NCBI GenBank assembly: GCA_947504205.1
Contig: CANNGL010000001.1
Span: forward strand, 682,001 to 746,000
DNA length: 64,000 bases
From: an uncultured Litoreibacter sp.
GTDB lineage: Bacteria; Pseudomonadota; Alphaproteobacteria; Rhodobacterales; Rhodobacteraceae
Direction: 5' to 3'
The notes below the pieces were generated by a model that was not told where the DNA came from, made no database searches, and saw only the letters and a program-made list of their open reading frames with translations. Positions 30,964 through 39,631 of this stretch are shown one piece after another. A program made the position numbers and the translations under genes. Numbering within the stretch: the first letter of the stretch is position 1; the number at the start of each line of letters is the position of its first letter.

Positions 30964-32625
30964 ATGAGCAATATGGATCCAAAAGCCATGCCACATAGGT
31001 CAGGAACGACTGACGCTGACTGGTGGCGTGGTGCCGTCATCTACCAAATCTATCCTCGCAGCTATCAGGACAGCAACGGGGACGGGATCGGCGACCTCCT
31101 CGGAATCGTTTCGCGCCTGCCTTACGTGGCCTCTCTGGGCGTGGATGCGATCTGGATCAGCCCGTTTTTCACCTCACCCATGAAAGACTTTGGGTACGAT
31201 GTCAGCGACTATTGCGATGTCGACCCGATGTTCGGCTCGCTTGCAGACTTTGATGCCTTGGTCGACACAGCTCATAAGCTGGGTCTCAAGGTGATGATCG
31301 ATCTGGTGCTCAGCCATACCTCTGATCAGCATCCCTGGTTTCAGGAATGCGCCCATAGTCGCGAAAACGAGAAATGCGATTGGTATGTCTGGGCCGATCC
31401 CAAACCCGATGGAACGGCGCCGAATAACTGGCTGTCGATTTTCGGCGGGCCAGCCTGGACATGGGAGCCGCGGCGCGAACAATATTATCTTCATAACTTC
31501 TTGAAGTCGCAGCCGGACCTGAACTTTCACAATCCAAAGGTGCAGGACGCGCTTCTTGATGTAACGCGTTTCTGGCTGGATCGCGGCGTCGATGGATTTC
31601 GGTTGGATACAATCAATTTTTATTTCGCTGACAAGGAATTACGGGATAATCCTCCACTGTCACTCGAAGAGCGCAATGACACGATTGCGCCGCGCGTTAA
31701 CCCTTACAATCACCAGCAACATCTCCATTCAAAGAACCAACCGGAGAACCTCGACTTTCTGAAGCGGTTCCGGTCGCTGCTGGATGAGTATGGTGCCCGC
31801 GCCGCAGTGGGTGAGGTTGGCGATGCGCAGCGCGGTCTTGAAATACTGGGCGAATACACCGCTGGCGACGAGCATATGCAAATGTGCTACGCGTTCGAGT
31901 TTCTGTCAAAAGATCCGCTGACCGCTGAGCGAATTGTCGATGTATTGAACCGGTTGGATACAGCAGCGCCCGACGGCTGGGCCTGCTGGGCGTTTTCCAA
32001 TCACGATGTGATGCGCCATGTGTCGCGCTGGAATCTCAGCCCCGCCGCGCAACGCGTCTTCATAGCGATGATGATTTCGTTGCGTGGGTCCTTGTGCCTC
32101 TATCAAGGAGAAGAGCTCGGTCTGCACGAAGCTGATGTCGCCTTCGAAGATTTGCAGGATCCGTACGGAATCGAGTTCTGGCCCGAATTCAAGGGCAGGG
32201 ACGGATGCCGCACGCCTATGGTTTGGACCGAGTCCAACTTGAACGGTGGGTTTTCAGAAGCAAAGCCTTGGTTACCGGTCAGCCATGAGCATCTCCATCA
32301 CTCGGTTGAAGCGCAAGAAGCTGATCCTGCTGCATTGCTGCATCATTACCGACGGGCCTTGGCATTTCGAAAGGCACATCCGCTGCTTCTCAAAGGGGCT
32401 CACAACGACCTGCTGGCCGAAGACGATATATTGAGTTTCACACGTACACATGACGGCAAAACCATGTTTTGTGCGTTCAATCTCAGTGACACACCATCAA
32501 CAACCAACATGCCGAAAGGAAATTGGACGCCTGTCGGAGCCGAGCTTGGCTCTACCGGTCCAGGACCTGACGGCAAACTGCATCTCGGGCCTTGGCAGCC
32601 CTGCTTTGCGCTCAAGAGAAAATAA
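30964..32625 (+). CDS. aglA: Alpha-glucosidase, glycoside hydrolase family 13
   Basis: 553 residues. GH13 conserved regions are all present: 'GVDAIWISPFFTSPMKDFGYDVSDY', nucleophile D215 in FRLDT, acid/base E284 in GEVGD, and transition-state stabiliser D348 in SNHDVMRH. The opening 'WWRGAVIYQIYPRSYQDSNGDGIGDL' is typical of oligo-1,6-/alpha-1,4-glucosidases. No signal peptide, so it hydrolyses imported alpha-glucosides in the cytoplasm. It begins 12 bases after aglG. Confidence 0.92.
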   Translation: MSNMDPKAMPHRSGTTDADWWRGAVIYQIYPRSYQDSNGDGIGDLLGIVSRLPYVASLGVDAIWISPFFTSPMKDFGYDVSDYCDVDPMFGSLADFDALVDTAHKLGLKVMIDLVLSHTSDQHPWFQECAHSRENEKCDWYVWADPKPDGTAPNNWLSIFGGPAWTWEPRREQYYLHNFLKSQPDLNFHNPKVQDALLDVTRFWLDRGVDGFRLDTINFYFADKELRDNPPLSLEERNDTIAPRVNPYNHQQHLHSKNQPENLDFLKRFRSLLDEYGARAAVGEVGDAQRGLEILGEYTAGDEHMQMCYAFEFLSKDPLTAERIVDVLNRLDTAAPDGWACWAFSNHDVMRHVSRWNLSPAAQRVFIAMMISLRGSLCLYQGEELGLHEADVAFEDLQDPYGIEFWPEFKGRDGCRTPMVWTESNLNGGFSEAKPWLPVSHEHLHHSVEAQEADPAALLHHYRRALAFRKAHPLLLKGAHNDLLAEDDILSFTRTHDGKTMFCAFNLSDTPSTTNMPKGNWTPVGAELGSTGPGPDGKLHLGPWQPCFALKRK

Positions 32626-32640
32626 AAGGGAGGGACCGAA

Positions 32641-33738
32641 ATGGCTGATCTGAAACTGACCGATGTCGGCAAGGCTTATGGCGGCACTGTTGAGGTTTTG
32701 AAAGACATCAACCTCGATATCAAAACGGGGGAGCTGATTGTCTTTGTTGGTCCGTCCGGCTGCGGCAAATCCACCCTTCTGCGGATGATTGCAGGGTTGG
32801 AGAAAATCACAGCGGGTGAGTTGCAGATCGACGGCCAGCGCATGAATGATGTGCCTCCGGCGCAGCGGGGCATCGCAATGGTGTTTCAGTCCTATGCTTT
32901 GTACCCACATATGACTGTCCGCGATAACATGGCCTTCGCGTTGAAGCTGGCCAAGAAAACGCCGGATGAAATTAATGCAGCGGTCGAGCGGGCTGCCAAG
33001 GTTCTGCAACTCGATGAATATCTTGATCGTTTGCCCAAGGCTTTGTCGGGTGGGCAACGTCAGAGGGTTGCGATTGGTCGATCTATTGTCCGTGACCCGA
33101 AGGTGTATTTGTTCGATGAACCTCTGTCCAACCTCGACGCATCATTGCGCGTGGCGACACGGATCGAGATTGCCCAGCTAAAAGAGAGCATGCCGAATTC
33201 GACGATGATCTACGTGACGCATGATCAGGTGGAAGCGATGACGCTCGCAAGCCGGATTGTGGTTCTTGCCAACAAGGGTATCGCACAAGTCGGATCACCT
33301 CTGGAGCTTTATGAGACCCCGGAAAACGAGTTTGTTGCTCAGTTCATCGGCTCACCGGCAATGAATTTGCTGGCCGGTGAAGTTGTGAAAACAGGGAAAG
33401 TAACCGAGGTGTCGCTGAAGGAAGGCAAGGGCACAATCAAGGCCAATATCCCGACGGAAGACAGCGACCAAGGCATGAAGGTCAATGTAGGTATTCGCCC
33501 AGAAGATATGATCGCCACCGAGGGCGCGAATTTTGCCTTTGCCGGAACCGTCGCTATCAGCGAGAAACTTGGTGAGGTAACACAGATTTACTTTGAGAAG
33601 TCTGCACCAGAGCACGACTCTGTAATTGCCAAGCTGCCGGGTATCCACAACGGGACGCGGGGAACGACATTGAACATGACGGCTGACCCGTCAAAGGTTC
33701 ACCTGTTCGCGAACGGACAGTCCTTGCTTTATCGCTAA
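32641..33738 (+). CDS. aglK: Alpha-glucoside ABC transporter ATP-binding protein
   Basis: 365 residues of the MalK/UgpC/MsmK type. Walker A GPSGCGKST (about 37-45), Q-loop MVFQSYALYPHMTV, signature LSGGQRQR, Walker B VYLFDEPLSNLD, switch His in YVTHDQVEAM, then a C-terminal TOBE-like regulatory domain from about residue 240. AAAAGGGAGGGACCGAA precedes the ATG. It completes the transporter; AglK-type ATPases can be shared with other sugar porters. Confidence 0.92.
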   Translation: MADLKLTDVGKAYGGTVEVLKDINLDIKTGELIVFVGPSGCGKSTLLRMIAGLEKITAGELQIDGQRMNDVPPAQRGIAMVFQSYALYPHMTVRDNMAFALKLAKKTPDEINAAVERAAKVLQLDEYLDRLPKALSGGQRQRVAIGRSIVRDPKVYLFDEPLSNLDASLRVATRIEIAQLKESMPNSTMIYVTHDQVEAMTLASRIVVLANKGIAQVGSPLELYETPENEFVAQFIGSPAMNLLAGEVVKTGKVTEVSLKEGKGTIKANIPTEDSDQGMKVNVGIRPEDMIATEGANFAFAGTVAISEKLGEVTQIYFEKSAPEHDSVIAKLPGIHNGTRGTTLNMTADPSKVHLFANGQSLLYR

Positions 33739-33765
33739 GGCGAGACTTAAGCCTAAAGGATTTGG

Positions 33766-34128
33766 TCAAGGTTCGTAGGTAATTCCTCGATCCTTGCCAA
33801 AGCTGCGGCAATAGCTCATCCAATCCCGCCAATCTTGCGAGACAAAATACGTCCGACCCTTGGCTTCATTAAGCTCGGTCTTTCGGTCGATCTTGGTCCA
33901 GATGTCCTCTTTGCTGACGCGTTGCCCTTCTTGTCGTGCCTGCACCAAAGCGGCATCAGCCCAGACACGCGCTGCTGCCATCAGCTTCTCTGAATTTTCA
34001 TCGTTTTGAACCCACTGAGCTGCGTTTTGAAATTGAGACGCACAGTCAGCCATACTTTCACTATAGGGTTGTGCAAACGCCGTGGCTGGTGCCGTTAGCG
34101 CCACTAGGAGGTAACAAATGTATTTCAT
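33766..34128 (-). CDS. Small secreted protein of unknown function
   Basis: 120 residues with a clear signal peptide (YICYLLVALTAPATAFAQ, cleavage after about residue 19). The mature 100 residues hold two Cys (in MADCASQ and MSYCRSF) that could form a disulfide, and are mostly helical by eye. No family is recognised. It lies between the convergent aglK and the divergent edd, with its own short leader. Confidence 0.68.
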   Translation of the reverse strand: MKYICYLLVALTAPATAFAQPYSESMADCASQFQNAAQWVQNDENSEKLMAAARVWADAALVQARQEGQRVSKEDIWTKIDRKTELNEAKGRTYFVSQDWRDWMSYCRSFGKDRGITYEP

Positions 34129-34210
34129 GGTTTGTCGCCCTAATTCCTTTCTTCTCCGGCTTACCTAATCGCAGGGGCGAAAATATGGCGCAGGGTGGCA
34201 CATCTTTTCG

Positions 34211-34239
34211 CTGGACTGTTAGCGCTAACACTCTATATG
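34211..34239 (+). promoter_or_regulatory. edd-eda promoter with an embedded LacI-type operator
   Basis: TGTTAGCGCTAACA (34217-34230) is a perfect 14-bp palindrome with the central GC step of LacI/GntR-gluconate-type operators. CTGGAC (34211-34216) and TATATG (34234-34239) flank it with exactly 17 bases between, so the operator fills the -35/-10 spacer. Its half-site differs from the CAAAGC half of the agl operators, implying a different repressor not encoded in this window. Confidence 0.6.
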
Positions 34240-34264
34240 TGTCACGAGGATTCAGGAGAGCATT

Positions 34265-36070
34265 ATGGCTTTGCATGATACGATTGCAGACGTAACTGAT
34301 CGCATCCAAGCGCGGTCGAAAGATACACGATCCACATATCTCGATCGCATGCGCCGAGCATCTGAAGAGGGACCTCGTCGGGCGCATCTAACTTGTGGCA
34401 ACCAAGCCCATGCCTACGCTGCGATGGGAAGCGACAAAGACACTCTGATGGCCGAGAAAGCGCCCAATATCGGGATTGTAACCGCGTATAATGACATGCT
34501 TTCGGCGCATCAGCCGTTTCAAACCTATCCTGACTTTATCAAAGAGGTTGCACGCTCGAATGGGGGGACTGCGCAAGTGGCTGGCGGCGTACCGGCTATG
34601 TGTGATGGTGTCACACAGGGTCAGGTTGGTATGGAGCTGTCGCTGTTTTCACGCGACGTAATCGCTTTGGCGACAGGAGTTTCGCTAAGCCACAACACGT
34701 TTGATGCCGCGGCTTATCTGGGAATCTGCGACAAGATTGTGCCCGGTCTGGTTATGGGGGCAGCGACCTTTGGTTATATTCCAGGCGTATTTATCCCTGC
34801 GGGGCCAATGACCTCAGGTTTGCCGAATGATGAAAAGACCGAGGTGCGAAAGAAATTTGCACAAGGGCAGATCGGCCGGGATGAGCTGATGAAGGCGGAA
34901 ATGGCGTCTTATCACGGGCCCGGAACATGCACATTTTACGGCACAGCGAACTCCAACCAGATGCTGATGGAGTTCATGGGTCTGCACTTGCCCGGCGCTT
35001 CGTTTGTCAATCCAGGCACGGAAATGCGCGACGCCCTGACCGCTGCAGCAGCGAAACGCGCACTGGAAATCACAGCATTGGGCAACGAATATATCCCGAT
35101 CTGCGATATTCTGGATGAAAAGACATTCGTGAATGGCTTGGTTGGGCTGATGGCAACAGGCGGGTCCACCAATCTGGTCATTCACATGATCGCAATGGCA
35201 CGCGCGGCGGGAGTTATGCTCGATCTTCAGGATTTGTCGGATATCTCCTCGGTGACGCCGTTGATGGCGCGGGTTTATCCAAACGGGCTGGCTGACGTGA
35301 ACCATTTTCACGCCGCAGGTGGCTTAAGCTATATGATTGGAGAGTTGCTGGAGGCCGGCTTGCTTCACGACGATACAAAGACGGTCATGGGGCAGGGACT
35401 TTCGGCTTATGCGAAAGAGCCGAAGCTGAAATCCGGGGAAGTTGTTTGGGAGGATCAAACCAGCGAAACCCTGAATGTTCGTATCCTGCGGCCGGTTTCC
35501 TCTCCATTTTCGGCAGAGGGCGGTTTGCGCCAACTCAGCGGAAATCTGGGTCGCGGTGTTATCAAGGTGTCAGCCGTGAAAGAAGAGCACCACGTGATCG
35601 AAGCGCGTGCGCGGGTATTTGACGGTCAGCAGCCCGTGAAGGAAGCCTTCCGGGCTGGTGAGTTCACCGAAGATACGATCGTTGTCGTTCGCTTTCAGGG
35701 CCCCAAAGCAAATGGCATGCCCGAATTGCACGGTTTGACGCCAACATTGTCGGTTCTTCTGGATCGCGGCCTGAAAGTCGCTTTGGTGACAGATGGTCGT
35801 ATGTCGGGTGCTTCAGGAAAGGTGCCTTCTGCCATTCACTTAGCGCCAGAAGCAGCTGCGGGCGGTTTGATTGCCAAGATAAAGGACGGGGATCTGATCC
35901 GCCTTGACGCCAAGTCCGGGACGCTGGACGTTCTTGAAGAGGGGGTTGAAGCCCGCACTGCAGCAATGCCCGATTTGAGCGATAATGGACATGGTGTTGG
36001 CCGCGAGCTGTTCGAGGTGTTTCGCCAAACCGTTTCAAGCTGCGACGCAGGCGCCGCAGTTGTCGTTTAA
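34265..36070 (+). CDS. edd: 6-phosphogluconate dehydratase (Entner-Doudoroff)
   Basis: 601 residues. IlvD/Edd family with the cluster-binding Cys contexts '[25 protein letters not shown]', '[17 protein letters not shown]' and '[11 protein letters not shown]', plus '[21 protein letters not shown]' and '[18 protein letters not shown]'. The KDPG-forming Edd subgroup is indicated by length and by eda immediately downstream (24 bases). CAGGAGAG lies ahead of the ATG. Glucose-6-phosphate from glk would reach it through Zwf and Pgl, which are not in this window. Confidence 0.93.
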   Translation: MALHDTIADVTDRIQARSKDTRSTYLDRMRRASEEGPRRAHLTCGNQAHAYAAMGSDKDTLMAEKAPNIGIVTAYNDMLSAHQPFQTYPDFIKEVARSNGGTAQVAGGVPAMCDGVTQGQVGMELSLFSRDVIALATGVSLSHNTFDAAAYLGICDKIVPGLVMGAATFGYIPGVFIPAGPMTSGLPNDEKTEVRKKFAQGQIGRDELMKAEMASYHGPGTCTFYGTANSNQMLMEFMGLHLPGASFVNPGTEMRDALTAAAAKRALEITALGNEYIPICDILDEKTFVNGLVGLMATGGSTNLVIHMIAMARAAGVMLDLQDLSDISSVTPLMARVYPNGLADVNHFHAAGGLSYMIGELLEAGLLHDDTKTVMGQGLSAYAKEPKLKSGEVVWEDQTSETLNVRILRPVSSPFSAEGGLRQLSGNLGRGVIKVSAVKEEHHVIEARARVFDGQQPVKEAFRAGEFTEDTIVVVRFQGPKANGMPELHGLTPTLSVLLDRGLKVALVTDGRMSGASGKVPSAIHLAPEAAAGGLIAKIKDGDLIRLDAKSGTLDVLEEGVEARTAAMPDLSDNGHGVGRELFEVFRQTVSSCDAGAAVVV

Positions 36071-36094
36071 CACTATATCCCGAGGAACCAGCCA

Positions 36095-36736
36095 ATGATC
36101 CCACAGGACGCTAGCCGCAAGGCACTAGAGATTGCGCAACTCGCTCCGATCATTCCGGTGCTGGTTGTGGACGATGCCGCCCACGCGCAGCCTTTGGCCT
36201 CCGCTTTGGTCGCAGGCGGCTTGCCCGCGCTGGAGGTTACTTTGCGAACGCCCGCCGCCTTGGAGGTGATTGCAGAGATGGCAAAGGTCTCTGGCGGGCA
36301 CGTGGGAGCGGGAACGTTGTTAACACCTGAAGATGTTCTGGCCGCTAAAGCCGCTGGTGCAACCTTTGGCGTATCTCCCGGCGCCACCGATCGTATCTTG
36401 AGCGCGTGCGAAGATGCCGACCTTCCCCTGTTGCCGGGGGCTGCGACGGCATCTGAAGCGATGGCCTTGTTGGAGCGCGGATATTCAATGTTGAAGTTCT
36501 TTCCGGCTGAAGCCTCCGGCGGAGCCGCAGCTCTGAAGGCGATTGGTTCGCCGATCCCACAAGTCAGCTTCTGCCCAACCGGCGGCGTAAGCGCCCAGAA
36601 CGCGACGAACTATCTGAGCTTGTCAAACGTGGTTTGCGCTGGTGGGTCTTGGGTGGCTCCGAAAGAGAAGGTGCAAACCGGCGATTGGGCCGGGATCGAG
36701 CAACTGGCCCGCGACGCCGCTGCGCTTCCGCGATAG
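36095..36736 (+). CDS. eda: 2-keto-3-deoxy-6-phosphogluconate aldolase
   Basis: 213 residues. Class I aldolase signatures: catalytic Glu region 'LPALEVTLRTPAALEVI', 'VGAGTLLTPEDV', and Schiff-base Lys in 'YSMLKFFPAEASGG'. 'FCPTGGVSAQNATNYLSLSNVVCAGGSW' is also typical. It cleaves KDPG to pyruvate and glyceraldehyde-3-phosphate, completing the pathway. A rho-independent-like terminator follows directly. Confidence 0.93.
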   Translation: MIPQDASRKALEIAQLAPIIPVLVVDDAAHAQPLASALVAGGLPALEVTLRTPAALEVIAEMAKVSGGHVGAGTLLTPEDVLAAKAAGATFGVSPGATDRILSACEDADLPLLPGAATASEAMALLERGYSMLKFFPAEASGGAAALKAIGSPIPQVSFCPTGGVSAQNATNYLSLSNVVCAGGSWVAPKEKVQTGDWAGIEQLARDAAALPR

Positions 36737-36771
36737 ATACGGGTACCGCTCAGGACACCCGTATTGGTTTT
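36737..36771 (+). terminator. Terminator after edd-eda
   Basis: ATACGGGT (36737-36744) pairs perfectly with ACCCGTAT (36757-36764) around a 12-base loop and is followed by TGGTTTT. It begins right after the eda stop and lies between convergent genes. Confidence 0.65.
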
Positions 36772-38327
36772 CAGGCCAGATGTATCTTAAAGCGTTTGCG
36801 GATGGCGTGATCGAGCATGGGATCAAACTCCGCAGTCGACGGCGCACCAAGTATTTCCTCTTTGCGGGCCACGGCTTTATCCAGCAAATCTGGTTTGTCG
36901 TTTTCAGCCCACTCCTTGGGTGAGGTTCGATCCCCGAGGTTTGGATATACAAAAGCACTTTCCATCAGACCCATGGTTTGATCGGTCCCAAGGTAATGGC
37001 CAACGCCGGGTTGGTCGTTTTTACCAAGACAGACCTCGCGCATCTCATTTAGTGAAAGTGTCTCTTCGGTGACTTCAATGCCGCGCACGCAGCGTTGCGC
37101 CTGACCGATAATATCATCGGCCAAGATGAGGGATTCGTGGCAAAAGCCGAGCAGGGAAGCATGCATGCCTGCGGCCTCATACACCATGTTCAAACCCGAA
37201 AGACCGGCAATAACGTTGGAGCACATTTGCTCCCAGCCCGCCTGCATGTCCGGCAGCTTGGAGTCCGAAGCGCCAGCCGCCGCGCCGCCGGGTAGGCCGT
37301 AGAACTGATGCATCTGCGCGCAACCAGCCGTAAGCAAAGCCTGCTCACCAGAGCCAATCGACATAGCGCCTGTGCGCAGATCCAGACCAAATGGCCAAGT
37401 TCCAAATATTGCTGGATGGCCAGGTGAAATCGCGTTGACATAAACCATTCCGGCCAGACATTCCGCAACTGCCTGAACGATCGCACCCGCAACAGTTGGC
37501 GGTGCTGTTGCACCCGCCATACCGGCGGAAAGCAGCAGTACGGGCATGCCCGCTGCGATGCAATTTTCCATGACCTGACACGATTCCGTTGCAAATTTCA
37601 TCGGAGGAACGACGAAACAGTTGGAATTCGACAGGAAGGGTCGCGCGCGCCACGCGTCTTCGCCACCTGCAATCATGTGCAGCAACTCGACGGCGTCAGC
37701 CACAAAATCGGGCTCGGTGAAGGACGTGCCGATGTGTTTTAAGGTGCCACGCGTGGTTGCGTAGACCGTGTTGAGGTCCATTTCCGCGTTGTTCGCAATG
37801 TCACGACAAACCATCGGTCGTTGCAGGAAGTGCACGTTATCGAGTGTGTTGACGATTTTGGCAGCATCAAACAGGTCCTGCACAGTGCTTTCGCGGTACT
37901 CCCGCCCAAGAACGTCGACCATGTGCACAGCTGCACCTGCAGTGCCATAGTGGACTTTCGTGCCCGACAGATCGAGATCATAAGCCGGATCGCGGCCGCA
38001 GAGAGTAATGCTCTTGGCCGCCTTGGTCAGCATATCCTCGACCAAAGCACGCGGAAACCTGATGCGCCCGTCATCGCCTTGTATGGCCCCGGCGCCAGTC
38101 AGGATCTGCACACCGCTTTCCGGGGCGTCGGCCAAGCCAATCTCCTCAAGCGCGGTCAGAGCGGCGCTGTGAATATTGGCAATATCGGCGTCGCTCAGCG
38201 GCCTGAAGGTGCCGCCCTCCATGCCGGGGCGGATCGGACGTTTATCTTCTGTCAAAGGGGCTGCACGCATCGCGTGACGCGCGGCGCGACCTCCGGAGCG
38301 GCGAGGTGGTTTTATCTGTTCGTTCAT
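36771..38327 (-). CDS. Trimethylamine methyltransferase family protein (MttB-like, non-pyrrolysine)
   Basis: 518 residues of the COG5598/MttB superfamily: the basic N-terminus (RRSGGRAARHAMRAAP), 'HYGTAGAAVHMVD', 'HIGTSFTEPD', 'FGTWPFGLDLRTGAMSIGSGEQALL' and 'NMVYEAAGMHASLLGFCHESLILADD'. The frame is read through without an amber codon, so it is the pyrrolysine-free type, some members of which demethylate glycine betaine or related quaternary amines using a corrinoid protein. No corrinoid protein or reactivase gene is adjacent, so its partner must be elsewhere. The substrate is not deducible. Confidence 0.83.
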   Translation of the reverse strand: MNEQIKPPRRSGGRAARHAMRAAPLTEDKRPIRPGMEGGTFRPLSDADIANIHSAALTALEEIGLADAPESGVQILTGAGAIQGDDGRIRFPRALVEDMLTKAAKSITLCGRDPAYDLDLSGTKVHYGTAGAAVHMVDVLGREYRESTVQDLFDAAKIVNTLDNVHFLQRPMVCRDIANNAEMDLNTVYATTRGTLKHIGTSFTEPDFVADAVELLHMIAGGEDAWRARPFLSNSNCFVVPPMKFATESCQVMENCIAAGMPVLLLSAGMAGATAPPTVAGAIVQAVAECLAGMVYVNAISPGHPAIFGTWPFGLDLRTGAMSIGSGEQALLTAGCAQMHQFYGLPGGAAAGASDSKLPDMQAGWEQMCSNVIAGLSGLNMVYEAAGMHASLLGFCHESLILADDIIGQAQRCVRGIEVTEETLSLNEMREVCLGKNDQPGVGHYLGTDQTMGLMESAFVYPNLGDRTSPKEWAENDKPDLLDKAVARKEEILGAPSTAEFDPMLDHAIRKRFKIHLA

Positions 38328-38369
38328 TGGGATCTCAATATTGATGTGTCAGGGCAGGGCGAAAAACCA

Positions 38370-38453
38370 TTAAGGGCGGCCGCGTGCCGCGCGTCCTCTG
38401 CGCGCACCGATGGTGCGGACAATCAATTCCTGGGTGCATGCGTGGTGTTGCAT
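38370..38453 (-). CDS. Possible 27-residue leader ORF upstream of the mttB-like gene
   Basis: An ATG at 38453 with GGGAG 9 bases upstream opens a 27-codon frame ending TAA at 38370. The product is Arg-rich at the end (GARRGRAARGRP). It lies between two stable hairpins in the 202-base leader of the mttB-like gene. It may be a regulatory leader peptide or chance; there is no homology evidence. Confidence 0.25.
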   Translation of the reverse strand: MQHHACTQELIVRTIGARRGRAARGRP

Positions 38454-38485
38454 AGACCTGTCTCCCTGATGCGATCAGGACAGGT
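38403..38485 (-). other. Two hairpins in the mttB-like leader
   Basis: Hairpin 1: ACCTGT (38456-38461) with ACAGGT (38480-38485) enclosing CCTGAT (38465-38470) with ATCAGG (38474-38479), a 12-bp stem with a 3-base bulge and GCG loop. Hairpin 2: CGCACC (38403-38408) with GGTGCG (38412-38417), loop GAT. The rest of 38328-38529 shows no other gene. Could be a structured 5' leader or a terminator of the upstream TPM-domain gene, which reads in the same direction. Confidence 0.5.
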
Positions 38486-38529
38486 TTTCGGCTTTCGATC
38501 AAGCCTGTTTGCGACATTCGGCAGGGCGC

Positions 38530-39600
38530 TTACCAGCTACCTGAACCACCGCCCCCTGAGGATGAACCACCGCCAAATCCACCGCCGCCCGACGATCCAC
38601 CAAATCCACTGGAGCTGTTGCTTTCGGATTTCAACGGCAACGTGATCTGTTCGCTGGCTCGGTGGTCACAGTTCAAGCAGCTATGATCCAAGCGCGCCAA
38701 CCCACCCAGTGATGTGGTCGAAGCGCGCAAGACGGTGCGCTTGGTCTCATAAGTTTTGTAGCCGCAGTTGGGACACGTCTTATGGCTCGAAAACCACTTG
38801 GGCTTTCCTATTATAGTGACATGCTCGTCATGTTCACAAAACCAGACGCCGTAATCCTTGGAGTTTAACTTCTCCTCAAGAATTTCGCTCTCATTGAGGT
38901 ATTGGTCTTCCTGCACGGTGCCCAAGCGGCGCATAAGACGATTGCACTCAGGGCATTTGCGCGGCCGGTGATAAAGCGCCTTGCGCCCACCGAATATGCC
39001 AGCGATGCCCACCAAGGCGGCGAGTATCGCCGACACAATAGGGTTGTTGCGGGCATAATTGCCAATGATACGTGTTTCCTCTTTCCAGCGCTCTCTCGAA
39101 GTGAGGGGCGCGGATCGATCAAAGAGCCGCAAGCGCTCCAGCGACGCACGGGTTCCGCTCACAATACCCTCCTCAAACCGGCCCTCCCGAAACTCAGGCA
39201 AAATGATGCTGTCGATGATGCGCTGCGTCATCCCGTCGAAGACGGCCGGATAGCCGGACCCAATCGCGATACGAATTTTCCGGTCACCTTTTGCAACCAG
39301 CATGACAATGCCGTCATTCCGCTCCGCGTTGCCAACACCCCATTTGTTGAACAGGTTCTTGGTGTATCGCTCAATTGAGCCGGTCCATCCGTAGTCCGCT
39401 AACCGATCGATCGTCACCACGGTCATCTCATGATCGCGCTCAGCGCGGGCCTCGCGAAGCATCGTCTCAATCTCGGCTTCGGCATTCTCTGAGAGGATAT
39501 CGGCGAAGTCATTGACGTAGATAGATTGCCAGTCGGGATAGGTTTCGGCGTGAACAGAACCCGTCCACAACAACATAATCAGCAAAATACTTCGAAACAC
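38530..39600 (-). CDS. TPM-domain (YgcG-like) secreted/membrane protein with zinc-ribbon region
   Basis: 356 residues. Signal peptide (residues 1-18, ending SVHA), then a TPM phosphatase-like domain (about 20-170: 'VNDFADILSENAEAEIETMLREAR', 'KWGVGNAERNDGIVMLVAKGDRKIRIAIGSGY'). A membrane helix follows near 190-210, then a Cys-rich part with CPECNRLMRRLG, CEHDEH, CPNCGYKTYE and CLNCDH, probably one or two zinc ribbons on the cytoplasmic side. It ends in a Gly/Ser-rich tail (GGGGFGGGSSSGGGG). Families with this layout are poorly characterised; roles in photosystem repair in plants or membrane stress are known only for distant members. Confidence 0.78.
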   Translation of the reverse strand: MFRSILLIMLLWTGSVHAETYPDWQSIYVNDFADILSENAEAEIETMLREARAERDHEMTVVTIDRLADYGWTGSIERYTKNLFNKWGVGNAERNDGIVMLVAKGDRKIRIAIGSGYPAVFDGMTQRIIDSIILPEFREGRFEEGIVSGTRASLERLRLFDRSAPLTSRERWKEETRIIGNYARNNPIVSAILAALVGIAGIFGGRKALYHRPRKCPECNRLMRRLGTVQEDQYLNESEILEEKLNSKDYGVWFCEHDEHVTIIGKPKWFSSHKTCPNCGYKTYETKRTVLRASTTSLGGLARLDHSCLNCDHRASEQITLPLKSESNSSSGFGGSSGGGGFGGGSSSGGGGSGSW

Positions 39601-39631
39601 CGTGCCTCTCCCTGAGTAGGTCTTACTGTCT

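Noticed and set aside
38335-38517. Minus-strand 60-codon frame in the mttB-like leader
   Set aside because: No ribosome site and it overlaps both hairpins; the 27-codon frame with GGGAG is a better, though still weak, candidate.
37821-38645. Plus-strand 274-codon frame across the mttB-like leader
   Set aside because: Runs antisense through the mttB-like gene and into the TPM-domain gene; no motif and no ribosome site.
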